From assembly GCF_015752315.1 (NCBI RefSeq), contig NZ_JADOVJ010000001.1, forward strand, positions 2,844,501 through 2,908,500: a DNA stretch of 64,000 nt, in the 5' to 3' direction. Numbering within the stretch: position 1 is the stretch's first letter; each line of letters begins with the position of its first letter. Of the stretch, positions 8,078 through 15,872 are shown piece after piece. Below the pieces are notes generated by a model. It saw only the letters and a list, made by a program, of their open reading frames with translations, did not search any database and was not told the DNA's origin. Source of the stretch: Nocardioides luteus (GTDB lineage Bacteria > Actinomycetota > Actinomycetes > Propionibacteriales > Nocardioidaceae). The translations under genes and the position numbers were made by a program.

Positions 8078-8953
8078 TCACGGGTCGGTCAGCTCCTGCG
8101 CCAGCGCGACGAATTGATCGACCAGCGCGTCACCGCGCCCCTCCAGCCACACCACGGACACGCTCACCCGCGTCACCGGCGTCAGCGGCACCACCTGCGC
8201 ACCGGCGCGCGACGCTGCACGGGCCATCCCCTCGGTCAGCACCGCCACGCCGGCGCGGGCCAGCACCAGCGGGGTGATCGAGGCGACGTGGGCCGTCTCG
8301 ATCGCGACCTCGGTGGGCAGGCCCGCGGCCTCGAGCCGGGCGTCGAGGAACGTACGCAGCGCGGTGCCGGCCGGCGTCGCGATCAGGCCGACCGCGGCGA
8401 GCTCCTCGATCCCGATCTCCTCCGGCGCCTCGCCCGAGGGCGGCAGCACCGCCACCAGCTCGTGCTCGGCGAGCCGGTGCGAGCCGAACGGGCCGCGCGG
8501 CGGCGCACCGTCGATCAGGCCGACGTCCGCCTCGCCCTTGCGCACCTGGTCGAGGACGTCGGAGCGGTGCTGCGGGTCGGTGACGACGACCTGTGCGGCC
8601 GGCTGGATCCGCCGGAACTCGGCGAGCACCGGCACCAGCGGCTCGACCGCCCACACCGTGCTGGAGGTGATCCGGAGCCTGCCGAACCCCTCGTCGGAGA
8701 CGGACCGGACGGCTCCCGCGGCGAGCTCGAAGCCACGTACGACCCGGCGGGCCGGGCCGAGCAGCGCCGAACCCGCCGGGGTGAGCCGCACTCCCCTGCC
8801 GTGGCGCTCGAAGAGCGGGCCGCCGAGCTCGCGCTCGAGCCCGCGTACGGCGTACGACAACGACGGCTGGGCCACGTGGAGCCGGGCCGCGGCGCTGGTG
8901 AAGCTGCCCGCCTCGGCGATCGCGAGGAAGAACTCCAGCTGTCGTCGCTCCAT
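8078..8953 (-). CDS. LysR-family transcriptional regulator
   Basis: 291 residues. The N-terminal winged helix-turn-helix MERRQLEFFLAIAEAGSFTSAAARLHVAQPSLSYAVRGLE...LFERHGRGVRLTPAG is textbook LysR. The rest has the two-lobed effector-binding domain. It lies upstream of and parallel to the proXVW-tauD operon and divergent from the epimerase-like gene (60-nt gap), so either could be its target. Confidence 0.93.
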   Translation of the reverse strand: MERRQLEFFLAIAEAGSFTSAAARLHVAQPSLSYAVRGLERELGGPLFERHGRGVRLTPAGSALLGPARRVVRGFELAAGAVRSVSDEGFGRLRITSSTVWAVEPLVPVLAEFRRIQPAAQVVVTDPQHRSDVLDQVRKGEADVGLIDGAPPRGPFGSHRLAEHELVAVLPPSGEAPEEIGIEELAAVGLIATPAGTALRTFLDARLEAAGLPTEVAIETAHVASITPLVLARAGVAVLTEGMARAASRAGAQVVPLTPVTRVSVSVVWLEGRGDALVDQFVALAQELTDP

Positions 8954-8959
8954 GGCCCG

Positions 8960-8965
8960 AGGCTA
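8960..8965 (-). promoter_or_regulatory. -10 box of the LysR gene
   Basis: TAGCCT, 6 nt before the ATG; no Shine-Dalgarno sequence is present. Confidence 0.55.
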
Positions 8966-9001
8966 ACCCGACCACTCACCGAGACCCTCCGGACACCTCG
9001 A

Positions 9002-9007
9002 TAGCCT
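9002..9007 (+). promoter_or_regulatory. -10 box of the aldose-epimerase-like gene
   Basis: TAGCCT, 6 nt before the GTG at 9014. It lies 36 nt from the LysR -10 on the other strand, so the two promoters are back to back. Confidence 0.55.
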
Positions 9008-9013
9008 GGGCGC

Positions 9014-9916
9014 GTGCTGAGACCGAGTGGAGAGCAGTTCACGATCGACGGCGGGGGCTACTCCGCGACGGTGACGGAGAGCGGAGGGTCGCTGCGCCTG
9101 CTGTCCTACGAGGGGCGCGACCTCATCGCCCCCTTCGGCGACGACGAGCAGTCCAGCGGCGGCAAGGGGCAGCTGCTGGCGCCGTGGCCCAACCGGATCC
9201 GGGACGGCCGCTACGAGTTCGGCGGGAAGACCTACCAGCTCGGGCTGTCCGAGGTGTCGCGCAACAACGCCTCCCACGGCCTGGTGCGGTGGGCGCAGTG
9301 GCTGCCGATCGACGAGACCAAGGCCTCGATCACCCTCGCCACCCGGCTGATGGCGCAGAGCGGCTACCCGTGGACGCTCGACCTCGAGGTGACCTACGCC
9401 GTCGGACCCGACGGGCTCACCGTGACCCAGTCGGCGACCAACCACGCCGGCTCCCCCGCGCCCTTCGCCGTGGGCGCCCACCCCTATCTGACCGTCGGCG
9501 ACGGACCCGTCGACGGCTGGACGCTAACCCTCCCGGCGCGGACCCGCCTGCTCTCCGACCCGGAGCGCAAGCTGCCCACCACGAGCGAGCCGACGGCCGG
9601 GACGGCCCACGACTTCACCTCCGCCAAGCCCATCGGCGATGTCGTGCTCGACCATGCCTTCACCGATCTCGATCGCGGCGAGGACGGGCGGACCACGGTG
9701 ACGCTCGAAGGCCCCGACGGTGGCGTCGCGCTCTGGGTCGACGAGCACCACCCCTGGCTGATGGTCTACAGCGCCGACGACCAGTCGCCCGCGCGCGGCA
9801 GCCTCGCCGTCGAGCCGATGACCGCTCCCCCGGACGCGTTCAACTCCGGCACCGACCTGATCGAGCTAGCTCCCGACGAGCGGTTCGAGGTCACGTGGGG
9901 CATCACCGCGATCTGA
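9014..9916 (+). CDS. Aldose 1-epimerase family protein
   Basis: 300 residues starting at GTG. The galactose-mutarotase-like fold is indicated by APWPNRIRDGRYEFGGKTYQL, then NNASHGLVRWAQW (the first conserved His), then PFAVGAHPYL (second His). A late acidic residue in the SLAVEPMTAPPDAFNSG segment corresponds to the catalytic Glu. It would interconvert alpha and beta anomers of a hexose; the sugar is not known. Cytosolic, no signal peptide. Confidence 0.88.
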   Translation: MLRPSGEQFTIDGGGYSATVTESGGSLRLLSYEGRDLIAPFGDDEQSSGGKGQLLAPWPNRIRDGRYEFGGKTYQLGLSEVSRNNASHGLVRWAQWLPIDETKASITLATRLMAQSGYPWTLDLEVTYAVGPDGLTVTQSATNHAGSPAPFAVGAHPYLTVGDGPVDGWTLTLPARTRLLSDPERKLPTTSEPTAGTAHDFTSAKPIGDVVLDHAFTDLDRGEDGRTTVTLEGPDGGVALWVDEHHPWLMVYSADDQSPARGSLAVEPMTAPPDAFNSGTDLIELAPDERFEVTWGITAI

Positions 9917-9940
9917 CCATCACGGCCTGATCGTCGCGGT

Positions 9941-11155
9941 CTAGCGGTCGCACTCCAGCAACGACAGGTCGAACGCCTCGGCCATCGCCGCGTAGCCGGC
10001 GTCGCCGGGGTGGAGGTGGTCCCCGGAGTCGTACGCCGGCAGGAACCGCGCCGGCCGGTCGGGGTCACGCGTGGCGGCGTCGAAGTCGACGACGCCGTCG
10101 AACTCGCCGGAGGTGCGGATCCACTCGTTGACCGCGACCCGCACCCGGTCGCGTTCGGGGGTGTAGCGGCTGCCGCCCTCGTACGGCGTCAGGGTCGCGC
10201 CGATGACGCAGACGTCCTCGGCATGCGCCTGCGCGATCAGCTCGCGGTAGGCGTCGGTCAGGTCGGAGGCCTCGTCGGCATCGTCCCAGCGGATGTCGTT
10301 GATCCCCTCCAGCAGCACGACCGTGGAGACGCCGGGCTGGTCGAGGACATCTCGCCGGAAGCGGTCCAGGCCGCGCTGGCCGCCGGTGCTGTCCACGAGG
10401 ACGCGGTTGGCGGAAATGCCCTCGTTCATCACGCCGAAGCGTCCGGCGAAGCGGCTGCTCGCGATCCGGTCGGCCAACACGTCCGGCCAGCGCCGGTTGG
10501 CACCGACGGTGGAGCCGTTGCCGTCGGTGATCGAGTCGCCGAAGAGCACCGCGGTCTTGACCCGGCGGGGCTTCTCGACGAGGACGCTCTCGACCCAGTA
10601 CCAGCGGGAGATCTGCGTCGTGAACGCCGCACCGGACTCCTCGCCGGCGACGTCCGCGCCGGCCGTCCCGGAGACGTAGGAGATCTGCGTCGCCACGTCG
10701 TGCCCGGTGATCGGGCCGCTCTCCCCGACGACGTGGAAGCTGACCGCGAGGGTCGTGTCGGCCGGCACGGTCGCGTCGACGGGGTCGCTGAGCGCCTCGG
10801 TGCCGGGAGCGACGGTGACCCGGTCGGCACCGGCGAAGGTCACCGGCCGATTCGTGCCGGACACCACCGCGGCGCCGTCCCCGGCCACCCCGACGTGTGC
10901 CGAGGCGAAGGTGACCGGACGGTCGCCGAAGGCGTTGGAGAGCGTGATGCGTACGCCGGAGCCACCCAGCGAGGTGTGGACCAGGTTGCGCACCGACAGG
11001 TCGGCCAGCCCGGCAGCGCCGGTGTTGCCGCCCACCTCGTCGGCCGAGGCGCCCCAGGTGCCGACCGGGTGCGCCGGCGCGGCCTGGGCCGGCACGGTCG
11101 AGGCCAGGGTGAGCACGGCTGCCAGCACGGCAAACGCACGAGTCCAGGAGATCAC
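9941..11155 (-). CDS. Secreted SGNH/GDSL hydrolase
   Basis: 404 residues. A Sec signal peptide (about residues 1-25, ending AQA) precedes a beta-rich N-terminal domain and then the SGNH hydrolase core. Block I is VLFGDSITDG with the nucleophilic Ser; block II is NEGISANRV; block III is LLEGINDI; block V DSGDHLHPGDAGY supplies Asp and His. Such enzymes are extracellular esterases or lipases, often deacetylating carbohydrates; the substrate here is unknown. It is convergent with the epimerase-like gene. Confidence 0.88.
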   Translation of the reverse strand: MISWTRAFAVLAAVLTLASTVPAQAAPAHPVGTWGASADEVGGNTGAAGLADLSVRNLVHTSLGGSGVRITLSNAFGDRPVTFASAHVGVAGDGAAVVSGTNRPVTFAGADRVTVAPGTEALSDPVDATVPADTTLAVSFHVVGESGPITGHDVATQISYVSGTAGADVAGEESGAAFTTQISRWYWVESVLVEKPRRVKTAVLFGDSITDGNGSTVGANRRWPDVLADRIASSRFAGRFGVMNEGISANRVLVDSTGGQRGLDRFRRDVLDQPGVSTVVLLEGINDIRWDDADEASDLTDAYRELIAQAHAEDVCVIGATLTPYEGGSRYTPERDRVRVAVNEWIRTSGEFDGVVDFDAATRDPDRPARFLPAYDSGDHLHPGDAGYAAMAEAFDLSLLECDR

Positions 11156-11161
11156 GCGGAT

Positions 11162-11167
11162 ACGCTA
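11162..11167 (-). promoter_or_regulatory. -10 box of the SGNH hydrolase gene
   Basis: TAGCGT, 6 nt before the GTG at 11155. Confidence 0.55.
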
Positions 11168-11246
11168 AGCCGCCGCGTACGTCGCGATCAGCAGGCGCCG
11201 CGAGGATTCCCCGAACCGTAGTAAGCGGTTCGCCGGCCGGTCGTCG

Positions 11247-11729
11247 TCAGGACAGCTCGTCGGCGAGGGTGCGCAGCGTGCGCACGGCCTTCCGCGACGA
11301 TGCGCCGTCGGAGGCCTGGATGCCGAGGGCGGAGATGTTGTGGCCCGAGGCGAGGTCGATCGTGGGCCAGGGCGCACCGCGCGGGAAGTTGATCGCGAGG
11401 ATCTCGGCCCACTCCAGGTCGCGGCGCTTGTAGCCGTTGACCACCGTCAGGCCGCTCTCCCGGGCGACGACCCGCGACCGGGTCAGCGCGTGCACGCAGA
11501 CCACGATCCCGAGACCCACGGCACCGAAGGTGAGCCGCTCGAACATGGTGACCTGGGCCTTGATCTCGGGCGTGAACCCGACCCAGACCATGGTGCACAT
11601 CACCGCGAGCGCGGCCACGAGGAACCAGCCCATGACGCCGGCCCCGAGCGGGCGCCAGGTGTGCGGCAGCTTCACCGGCAGCTCGGATCCCGTCGGCTCA
11701 GACCCCTGGGACTCAGATCCGGCAGGCAT
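11247..11729 (-). CDS. PH-domain membrane protein
   Basis: 160 residues. Two hydrophobic helices (about residues 30-50 and 68-85) are followed by a small domain (VVARESGLTVVNGYKRRDLEWAEILAINFPRGAPWPTIDL) that has the bacterial PH-like pattern. Function unknown. The ATG lies 17 nt inside the 3' end of hisG, so the two are co-transcribed. A protein of this kind follows hisG in several actinobacteria. Confidence 0.78.
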   Translation of the reverse strand: MPAGSESQGSEPTGSELPVKLPHTWRPLGAGVMGWFLVAALAVMCTMVWVGFTPEIKAQVTMFERLTFGAVGLGIVVCVHALTRSRVVARESGLTVVNGYKRRDLEWAEILAINFPRGAPWPTIDLASGHNISALGIQASDGASSRKAVRTLRTLADELS

Positions 11730-12597
11730 TGATCTCCGTCAGCAGGATCGCACGGGCGCCCACGGCGTAGAGGTCGTCCATCAGCTTCTGCGAGCCCTTG
11801 CGCGGCACCATCGCGCGGACCGCGACCCAGCCCTCGCGGTGCAGCGGGCTGACCGTCGGCCCCTCGAGCCCGGGCGTCATCGCGGAGGCCTCGGAGAGGT
11901 CCTCGGCGCGGATGTCGTAGTCCATCATCACGTAGCTGCGCGCGATCAGGACGCCGTCGAGGCGCCGCCGGAACGTCTCGTACGCCGGGGGCAGCTGCGC
12001 GCCCGAACGGGTGATCACCACGGCCTCGGAGTGCATGATCGGCTCGCCGAAGATCTCCAGGCCGGCCTGGCGCATCGTGGAGCCGGTCTCGACCACGTCG
12101 GCGATCGCGTCGGCGACACCGAGCTGGATCGAGGTCTCCACGGCGCCGTCGAGGCGGGTCACGCTCGCGTCGATCCCCTCGCGCTCCAGGAAGGCGGAGA
12201 CGACCCCGACGTAGGAGGTCGCGATCCGCTTGCCGCGCAGCTCCTCGACCGAGGTGAAGGCGCCGGCGCGGCCGGCGAAGTGGAACCGCGACCGGCCGAA
12301 GCCGAGCCCGACGACCTCGTCGGCCTTCGCGCCGGAGTCGAGGAGCAGGTCACGGCCGGTGATGCCGATGTCGAGGGTGCCCTCGCCGACGTAGAGCGCG
12401 ATGTCGCGCGGGCGCAGGTAGAAGAACTCGACGCCGTTCTCCTCGTCGATGAGGGTCAGGCGCTTGGAGTCGTCGCGCTGGCGGTAGCCCGCCTCGCGCA
12501 GCAGCTCGGAGGCGGCGACGGACAGCGAGCCCTTGTTGGGGACGGCGATCCGGAGCAAGCCGGTCTCGGTGTTGTCACGCTGGGTCAGGTCGGACAT
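11713..12597 (-). CDS. hisG: ATP phosphoribosyltransferase (long form)
   Basis: 294 residues starting MSDLTQRDNTETGLLRIAVPNKGSL. It catalyses the first step of histidine synthesis, ATP + PRPP to phosphoribosyl-ATP. The two catalytic lobes contain the PRPP loop (EVIETGSTMR-type segment seen as VVETGSTMRQAGLEIF). The C-terminal extra domain (GPTVSPLHREGWVAVRAMVPRKGSQKLMDDLYAVGARAILLTEINACRI) is the ACT-like histidine feedback domain of the long form, so no HisZ is needed. Ten nt after hisE. Confidence 0.96.
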   Translation of the reverse strand: MSDLTQRDNTETGLLRIAVPNKGSLSVAASELLREAGYRQRDDSKRLTLIDEENGVEFFYLRPRDIALYVGEGTLDIGITGRDLLLDSGAKADEVVGLGFGRSRFHFAGRAGAFTSVEELRGKRIATSYVGVVSAFLEREGIDASVTRLDGAVETSIQLGVADAIADVVETGSTMRQAGLEIFGEPIMHSEAVVITRSGAQLPPAYETFRRRLDGVLIARSYVMMDYDIRAEDLSEASAMTPGLEGPTVSPLHREGWVAVRAMVPRKGSQKLMDDLYAVGARAILLTEINACRI

Positions 12598-12607
12598 GGG
12601 TGATCCC

Positions 12608-12871
12608 CTACAGGTGTGAGTAGACGTCGTCGATGGAGATTCCGCTGGCGAGCATGAGCACCTGGGCGTGGTAGAGCAGCTGGGAGATCTCCTCCGCGGT
12701 CGCTTCCTTGCCCTCGTACTCGGCCGCCATCCAGGACTCGGCGGCCTCCTCGACCAGCTTCTTCCCGATCGCATGGACCCCGGCGTCGAGCTGTGCCACG
12801 GTGCCGGATCCTTCAGGTCGGGTCCGGGCCTTCTCACTCAGCTCGGCCCAGAGCTCGTCGAACGTCTTCAC
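12608..12871 (-). CDS. hisE: Phosphoribosyl-ATP pyrophosphatase
   Basis: 87 residues from GTG 12871 ([12 protein letters not shown]), the usual actinobacterial length. The all-alpha MazG-like core shows [32 protein letters not shown], including the EEAAE...E..D/E metal-binding pattern. It hydrolyses PR-ATP to PR-AMP, step two of histidine synthesis. It is divergent from the XRE regulator, and the XRE operators lie 56-95 nt upstream of its start. Confidence 0.95.
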   Translation of the reverse strand: MKTFDELWAELSEKARTRPEGSGTVAQLDAGVHAIGKKLVEEAAESWMAAEYEGKEATAEEISQLLYHAQVLMLASGISIDDVYSHL

Positions 12872-12926
12872 GAGCGTCAAGCCTAGGCCGTACGCGACCT
12901 CGCACCCGAATCGTCTCACCCGAGCG

Positions 12927-12966
12927 ATAGCAGTTCTGCTATGGACAGGCATAGCAGAACTGCGAT
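12927..12966. promoter_or_regulatory. Double palindromic operator between hisE and the XRE gene
   Basis: Copy 1, ATAGCAG-TT-CTGCTAT (12927-12942), is a perfect dyad. Copy 2, ATAGCAG-AA-CTGCGAT (12951-12966), has one mismatch. Together they also make a 13-bp inverted repeat, CAGTTCTGCTATG / CATAGCAGAACTG. Copy 2 ends at the first base of the XRE gene's -10. This is the expected layout for a self-repressing XRE protein. Confidence 0.75.
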
Positions 12967-12971
12967 ACCGT
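12966..12971 (+). promoter_or_regulatory. -10 box of the XRE regulator gene
   Basis: TACCGT, 7 nt before GTG 12979, touching operator copy 2. Confidence 0.5.
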
Positions 12972-12978
12972 CGACGTC

Positions 12979-13233
12979 GTGAGCACCAACGACGAGGACA
13001 CCGCGTTCTACGTCGGGATCGCCGCCCAGGTCACCGAGCACCGGGTCGCGCGGGGGCTGTCCCAGCGCGAGCTCGCCGAGCTCTGCGGGACGACCCAGTC
13101 GGCGATCGCACGGCTGGAGTCCGGGTCCCGCCCGCCCAAGATCGACACCCTCCTCAGGGTGGCGGCCGCGCTCGACTGCCGCCTCGAGGTCGGCTTCCAT
13201 GCCCGCACCCGAGCCCACAGGAGCACGCCATGA
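12979..13233 (+). CDS. XRE-family helix-turn-helix regulator
   Basis: 84 residues, almost entirely one HTH domain: [55 protein letters not shown], about residues 18-70. It resembles the DNA-binding subunit of HipB/HigA-like antitoxins but no toxin gene follows. The stop overlaps the next start (ATGA), so it is translationally coupled to the membrane protein gene. It probably binds the double palindrome just upstream. Confidence 0.9.
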   Translation: MSTNDEDTAFYVGIAAQVTEHRVARGLSQRELAELCGTTQSAIARLESGSRPPKIDTLLRVAAALDCRLEVGFHARTRAHRSTP

Positions 13234-13850
13234 AGACCCCTATCGCCGCCGACGAGGTCGAGTCGACCCGGAGCGAGCGGTTCCTGGCGGTCGCGCTGAC
13301 CGCCTTCCTGCTCGTCGGCACCGTCTGGTTCTACGTCAAGGTGGCCGGCTGGTGGCCGCTCTACCTGGACTGGGACCAGTGCAACAACGGCGAGTCGCCG
13401 TGCAAGATCCCCGGTCACGAGGCGATCCAGATCGGCGTACGCCTCGGCTTCATCATCCTGCTGTGCCTGGTCGGCTTCTGGGTCCTCTACCGGCTGCGCC
13501 GCAGCGGCTCACGCTTCCTGCCACTCGGCTTCGCGCTCGCCGCGACCGGGGTGATCATGGCCCTGGTCTTCGCCTTCCACTACACCTTCGAGTACGCCGA
13601 CTTCGGCCCGCTCATCCTGTCGCTGTTCGGAGCCGCCGGCACCGTGGGCGTGTTCGTCGCCGTCCAGCGGCTGCTGGCCAAGCGGATCCCCGCCATGCGG
13701 GTACGCAAGGGCGACTGCCCCTATTGCGGCTACCCGGTCCGCGGCAAGCACTGCGAGGGCTGCGGCCGGGAGACGATCGCCCCGTGCACGACATGCGAGG
13801 CCGACCGCAGGGTCGGCTCGCTGCACTGCGTGGCCTGCGGAGCGGAGTAA
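13230..13850 (+). CDS. Membrane protein with C-terminal double zinc ribbon
   Basis: 206 residues. Four predicted transmembrane helices (about 20-42, 70-92, 98-120, 125-145) are followed by a cytosolic-looking domain with four CxxC pairs: CPYCGYPVRGKHCEGCG, then CTTCEADRRVGSLHCVACG. The cysteine spacing fits two zinc ribbons. Two more cysteines lie in the loop DQCNNGESPC. No family name can be given. It is coupled to the XRE regulator by ATGA, which suggests the pair acts as one unit. Confidence 0.8.
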   Translation: MKTPIAADEVESTRSERFLAVALTAFLLVGTVWFYVKVAGWWPLYLDWDQCNNGESPCKIPGHEAIQIGVRLGFIILLCLVGFWVLYRLRRSGSRFLPLGFALAATGVIMALVFAFHYTFEYADFGPLILSLFGAAGTVGVFVAVQRLLAKRIPAMRVRKGDCPYCGYPVRGKHCEGCGRETIAPCTTCEADRRVGSLHCVACGAE

Positions 13851-13873
13851 CCCTCAACCTCAGGGTCAGGGTT
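13849..13873. terminator. Hairpin between convergent zinc-ribbon and carbonic-anhydrase-like genes
   Basis: AACCCT (849-854) pairs with AGGGTT (868-873), with an alternative ACCCT/AGGGT pairing inside. It overlaps both stop codons and is short, so bidirectional termination is only possible. Confidence 0.35.
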
Positions 13874-14399
13874 TGACCGGGCGTACCGTCGCGCGGTGCA
13901 GCTTCATGAACTCGACATAACCTGGCGCGTTGAGCTCCAAGATCACGGCCGGGTTGGTGTCGGGCTCGATCGTGCCGCGGATCTTGGCGGGCACGCCCAT
14001 CACCAGGCTGTGGTCGGGCACCTGGGTCCCCTCGACCACCATCGCGCCGGCCGCGATCAGGCAGCCGTCGCCGATGACCACGGCATCGGAGACGACCGCC
14101 CCGTTGCCGATCAGCGAGCCGGTGCCGATCCGGTCGCCATGGACGACGCAGCCGTGGGCGATCGTGCTGTGCGGGCCCATCTCGAGGGAGGAGCCGGGGC
14201 GTACGTGCAGCACCGAGTTGTCCTGGACGTTGGAGCCCTCGCCGATGACGATCGGCCCGACGTCGGCGCGGAGCACGGCGCCGTACCAGACGCTCGCGTT
14301 CGGACCGAGGCGTACGTCACCGATCAGCGTCGCCGTCGGCGCCACCCAGGCGTCGGGGTGGATCTGCGGACTCTTGCCGTCGAACTCGAAGATGTTCAT
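13866..14399 (-). CDS. Gamma-carbonic-anhydrase-like protein
   Basis: 177 residues of left-handed beta-helix hexapeptide repeats (IGDVRLGPNASVWYG, IVIGEGSNVQDNSVLHV, TIAHGCVVHGDRIGTGSLIGNGAVV). H65, H82 and H87 occupy the zinc-ligand positions of gamma carbonic anhydrases. Members of this YrdA/PaaY-type group are often annotated as carbonic anhydrase or acyltransferase relatives. Catalytic activity is unproven, as many such proteins lack the acidic loop of the archaeal enzyme. Confidence 0.85.
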   Translation of the reverse strand: MNIFEFDGKSPQIHPDAWVAPTATLIGDVRLGPNASVWYGAVLRADVGPIVIGEGSNVQDNSVLHVRPGSSLEMGPHSTIAHGCVVHGDRIGTGSLIGNGAVVSDAVVIGDGCLIAAGAMVVEGTQVPDHSLVMGVPAKIRGTIEPDTNPAVILELNAPGYVEFMKLHRATVRPVKP

Positions 14400-14423
14400 C
14401 GGAGCAGAGCCTAGAGGCAGCCG

Positions 14424-15482
14424 TCAGTGCGTGCCCTCCGGGCTGACGTGGAGCACGACGCTGGTCAGGCGCGGCAGCGCCTCCAGGAGGTGCTCCTCGG
14501 CGTGGTGGGCGATGTCGTGCGCGGCGGAGACGGCGAGGTCGGCCGCAACGGTGATGTCGCCGTCGGCGTGGAGCGTGTGCCCGATCCACCGCAGCCTCAG
14601 GCTGCGGACCTCGAGCACGCCGTCCACGGTGGCGACGGCCTCCCGGGCGCGGCGGACGTCCTCGGGGGTGACCGCGTCCATCAGCCGGGCGCCGACCTGC
14701 TTGAGCGCCGAGCGCAGCACACCGAGGATCGCGACCGCGATCAGCAGCCCGATCAGCGGGTCGGCCCACGGCATCCCGACCGCGACCCCGGCGGCGCCGA
14801 GGACGACCGCGAGCGAGGTGAAGCCGTCGGTGCGCGCGTGCAGCCCGTCGGCGACCAGGGCCGCCGAGCCGATCTGGCGGCCCACCCGGATCCGGTAGCG
14901 GGCGACGATCTCGTTGCCGAGGAAGCCGACCACGCCGGCGGCCGCGACGGCCCAGACGTGCTCGACCTCGCGCGGGTGGAACAGCCGGTCGATCGCCTCC
15001 CAGCCGGCCAGGATGCTGGACAGCGCGATCATGGCGACGACGAAGAGCCCGGCGAGGTCCTCGGCCCGTCCGTAGCCATAGGTGAAACGGTCGTTGGCCG
15101 GGCGCCGGGCCAGCCAGAACGCCACCAGCAGCGGCACCGCCGTCAACGCGTCCGCGACGTTGTGGAGCGTGTCCCCCAGCAGCGCCACCGAGCCGGTCAG
15201 GCTGACGACGACCGCCTGGACCGCGGCCGTCAGCGCGAGGACACCGAGGCTGATCCACAGCGCCCGCCGGCCACGTACGTCTGCCTCCAGCGCCTCGTCG
15301 ACCTGGTCCGCGGCATCGTGGGAGTGCGCCCCGAACACGTCCGAGATCGCATGCCGGACCCGAGCCCACCGGCCGTCTTGGTCGTGACTGTGGGCATGGC
15401 CGTGTCCGTGGCCGTGCTCGCCGGTGTGCTCGTGCGCGCCCGCGTGGTGGTGGTCGTGGTCGTGGTGCAGCGTGTGGGTCAT
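14424..15482 (-). CDS. CDF-family metal efflux transporter
   Basis: 352 residues starting MTHTLHHDHDHHHAGAHEHT. The His-rich N-terminal 35 residues are a likely Zn/Co-binding tail. Six membrane spans follow, with the HNVADALTAVP (His/Asp site) and DGLHARTDGFTSL (second HxxxD-like site) motifs, and then the C-terminal ferredoxin-like domain. It would export Zn2+ or a similar divalent ion by proton antiport. Its ATG overlaps the stop of the ArsR gene (ATGA), so the pair is one operon. Confidence 0.92.
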   Translation of the reverse strand: MTHTLHHDHDHHHAGAHEHTGEHGHGHGHAHSHDQDGRWARVRHAISDVFGAHSHDAADQVDEALEADVRGRRALWISLGVLALTAAVQAVVVSLTGSVALLGDTLHNVADALTAVPLLVAFWLARRPANDRFTYGYGRAEDLAGLFVVAMIALSSILAGWEAIDRLFHPREVEHVWAVAAAGVVGFLGNEIVARYRIRVGRQIGSAALVADGLHARTDGFTSLAVVLGAAGVAVGMPWADPLIGLLIAVAILGVLRSALKQVGARLMDAVTPEDVRRAREAVATVDGVLEVRSLRLRWIGHTLHADGDITVAADLAVSAAHDIAHHAEEHLLEALPRLTSVVLHVSPEGTH

Positions 15483-15835
15483 GCCGACTCCTCCGCGGAT
15501 CGGTGGTGCGCCGGGACCTGGTCGAGAAGATGCTCGACGTGACCGATCGTGTCGAGGACCAGCTGGCGCACGTGCCCGTTCTCCACCCGGTAGAGCACCG
15601 AGGTCCCCTCCTTGCGCGTGGTCACCAGCCGAGCCATCCGCATCTTCGCCAGATGCTGCGAGACCCCCGGCACCGGCTTGTCCAGCATGCCCGCGAGCTC
15701 CGAGACGGACCGCTCCTCGTCCAGCAACAGCCCCGCCACCTGCAGTCGCGTCGGATCCGCCAGCATCCGCAGCACCTCGACAGCGAGAGTGACCACGTCG
15801 TCCCCCCATACCGGAGGTTGCGTATTTGCATGCAT
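15479..15835 (-). CDS. ArsR/SmtB-family metal-responsive repressor
   Basis: 118 residues from ATG 15835 (MHANTQPPVW). A winged-helix ArsR domain (VLRMLADPTRLQVAGLLLDEERSVSELAGMLDKPVPGVSQHLAKMRMARLVTTRKEGTSVLYRV) precedes a C-terminal helix rich in His (HVRQLVLDTIGHVEHLLDQVPAHHR), which matches the alpha-5 zinc site of SmtB/CzrA. It likely releases DNA on binding Zn or Co and so induces its own operon and the CDF pump. Confidence 0.92.
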   Translation of the reverse strand: MHANTQPPVWGDDVVTLAVEVLRMLADPTRLQVAGLLLDEERSVSELAGMLDKPVPGVSQHLAKMRMARLVTTRKEGTSVLYRVENGHVRQLVLDTIGHVEHLLDQVPAHHRSAEESA

Positions 15836-15855
15836 GCGCAAATTATAGCGCAACC
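15824..15855. promoter_or_regulatory. Promoter and operator of the ArsR-CDF operon
   Basis: On the minus strand TATAAT (15847-15842) lies 6 nt before the ATG, a consensus -10 giving a leaderless message. It is embedded in dyad symmetry: ATTTGC / GCAAAT arms (15824-15829 and 15838-15843) and outer TTGCG / CGCAA repeats. ArsR bound here would cover both the -10 and the start codon. Confidence 0.65.
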
Positions 15856-15872
15856 GGTACCCTCGGTCCCCG

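Noticed and set aside
12979..13850. HipBA or HigBA toxin-antitoxin pair
   Set aside because: The XRE protein looks antitoxin-like, but the downstream protein is a membrane zinc-ribbon protein with no kinase or RNase features.
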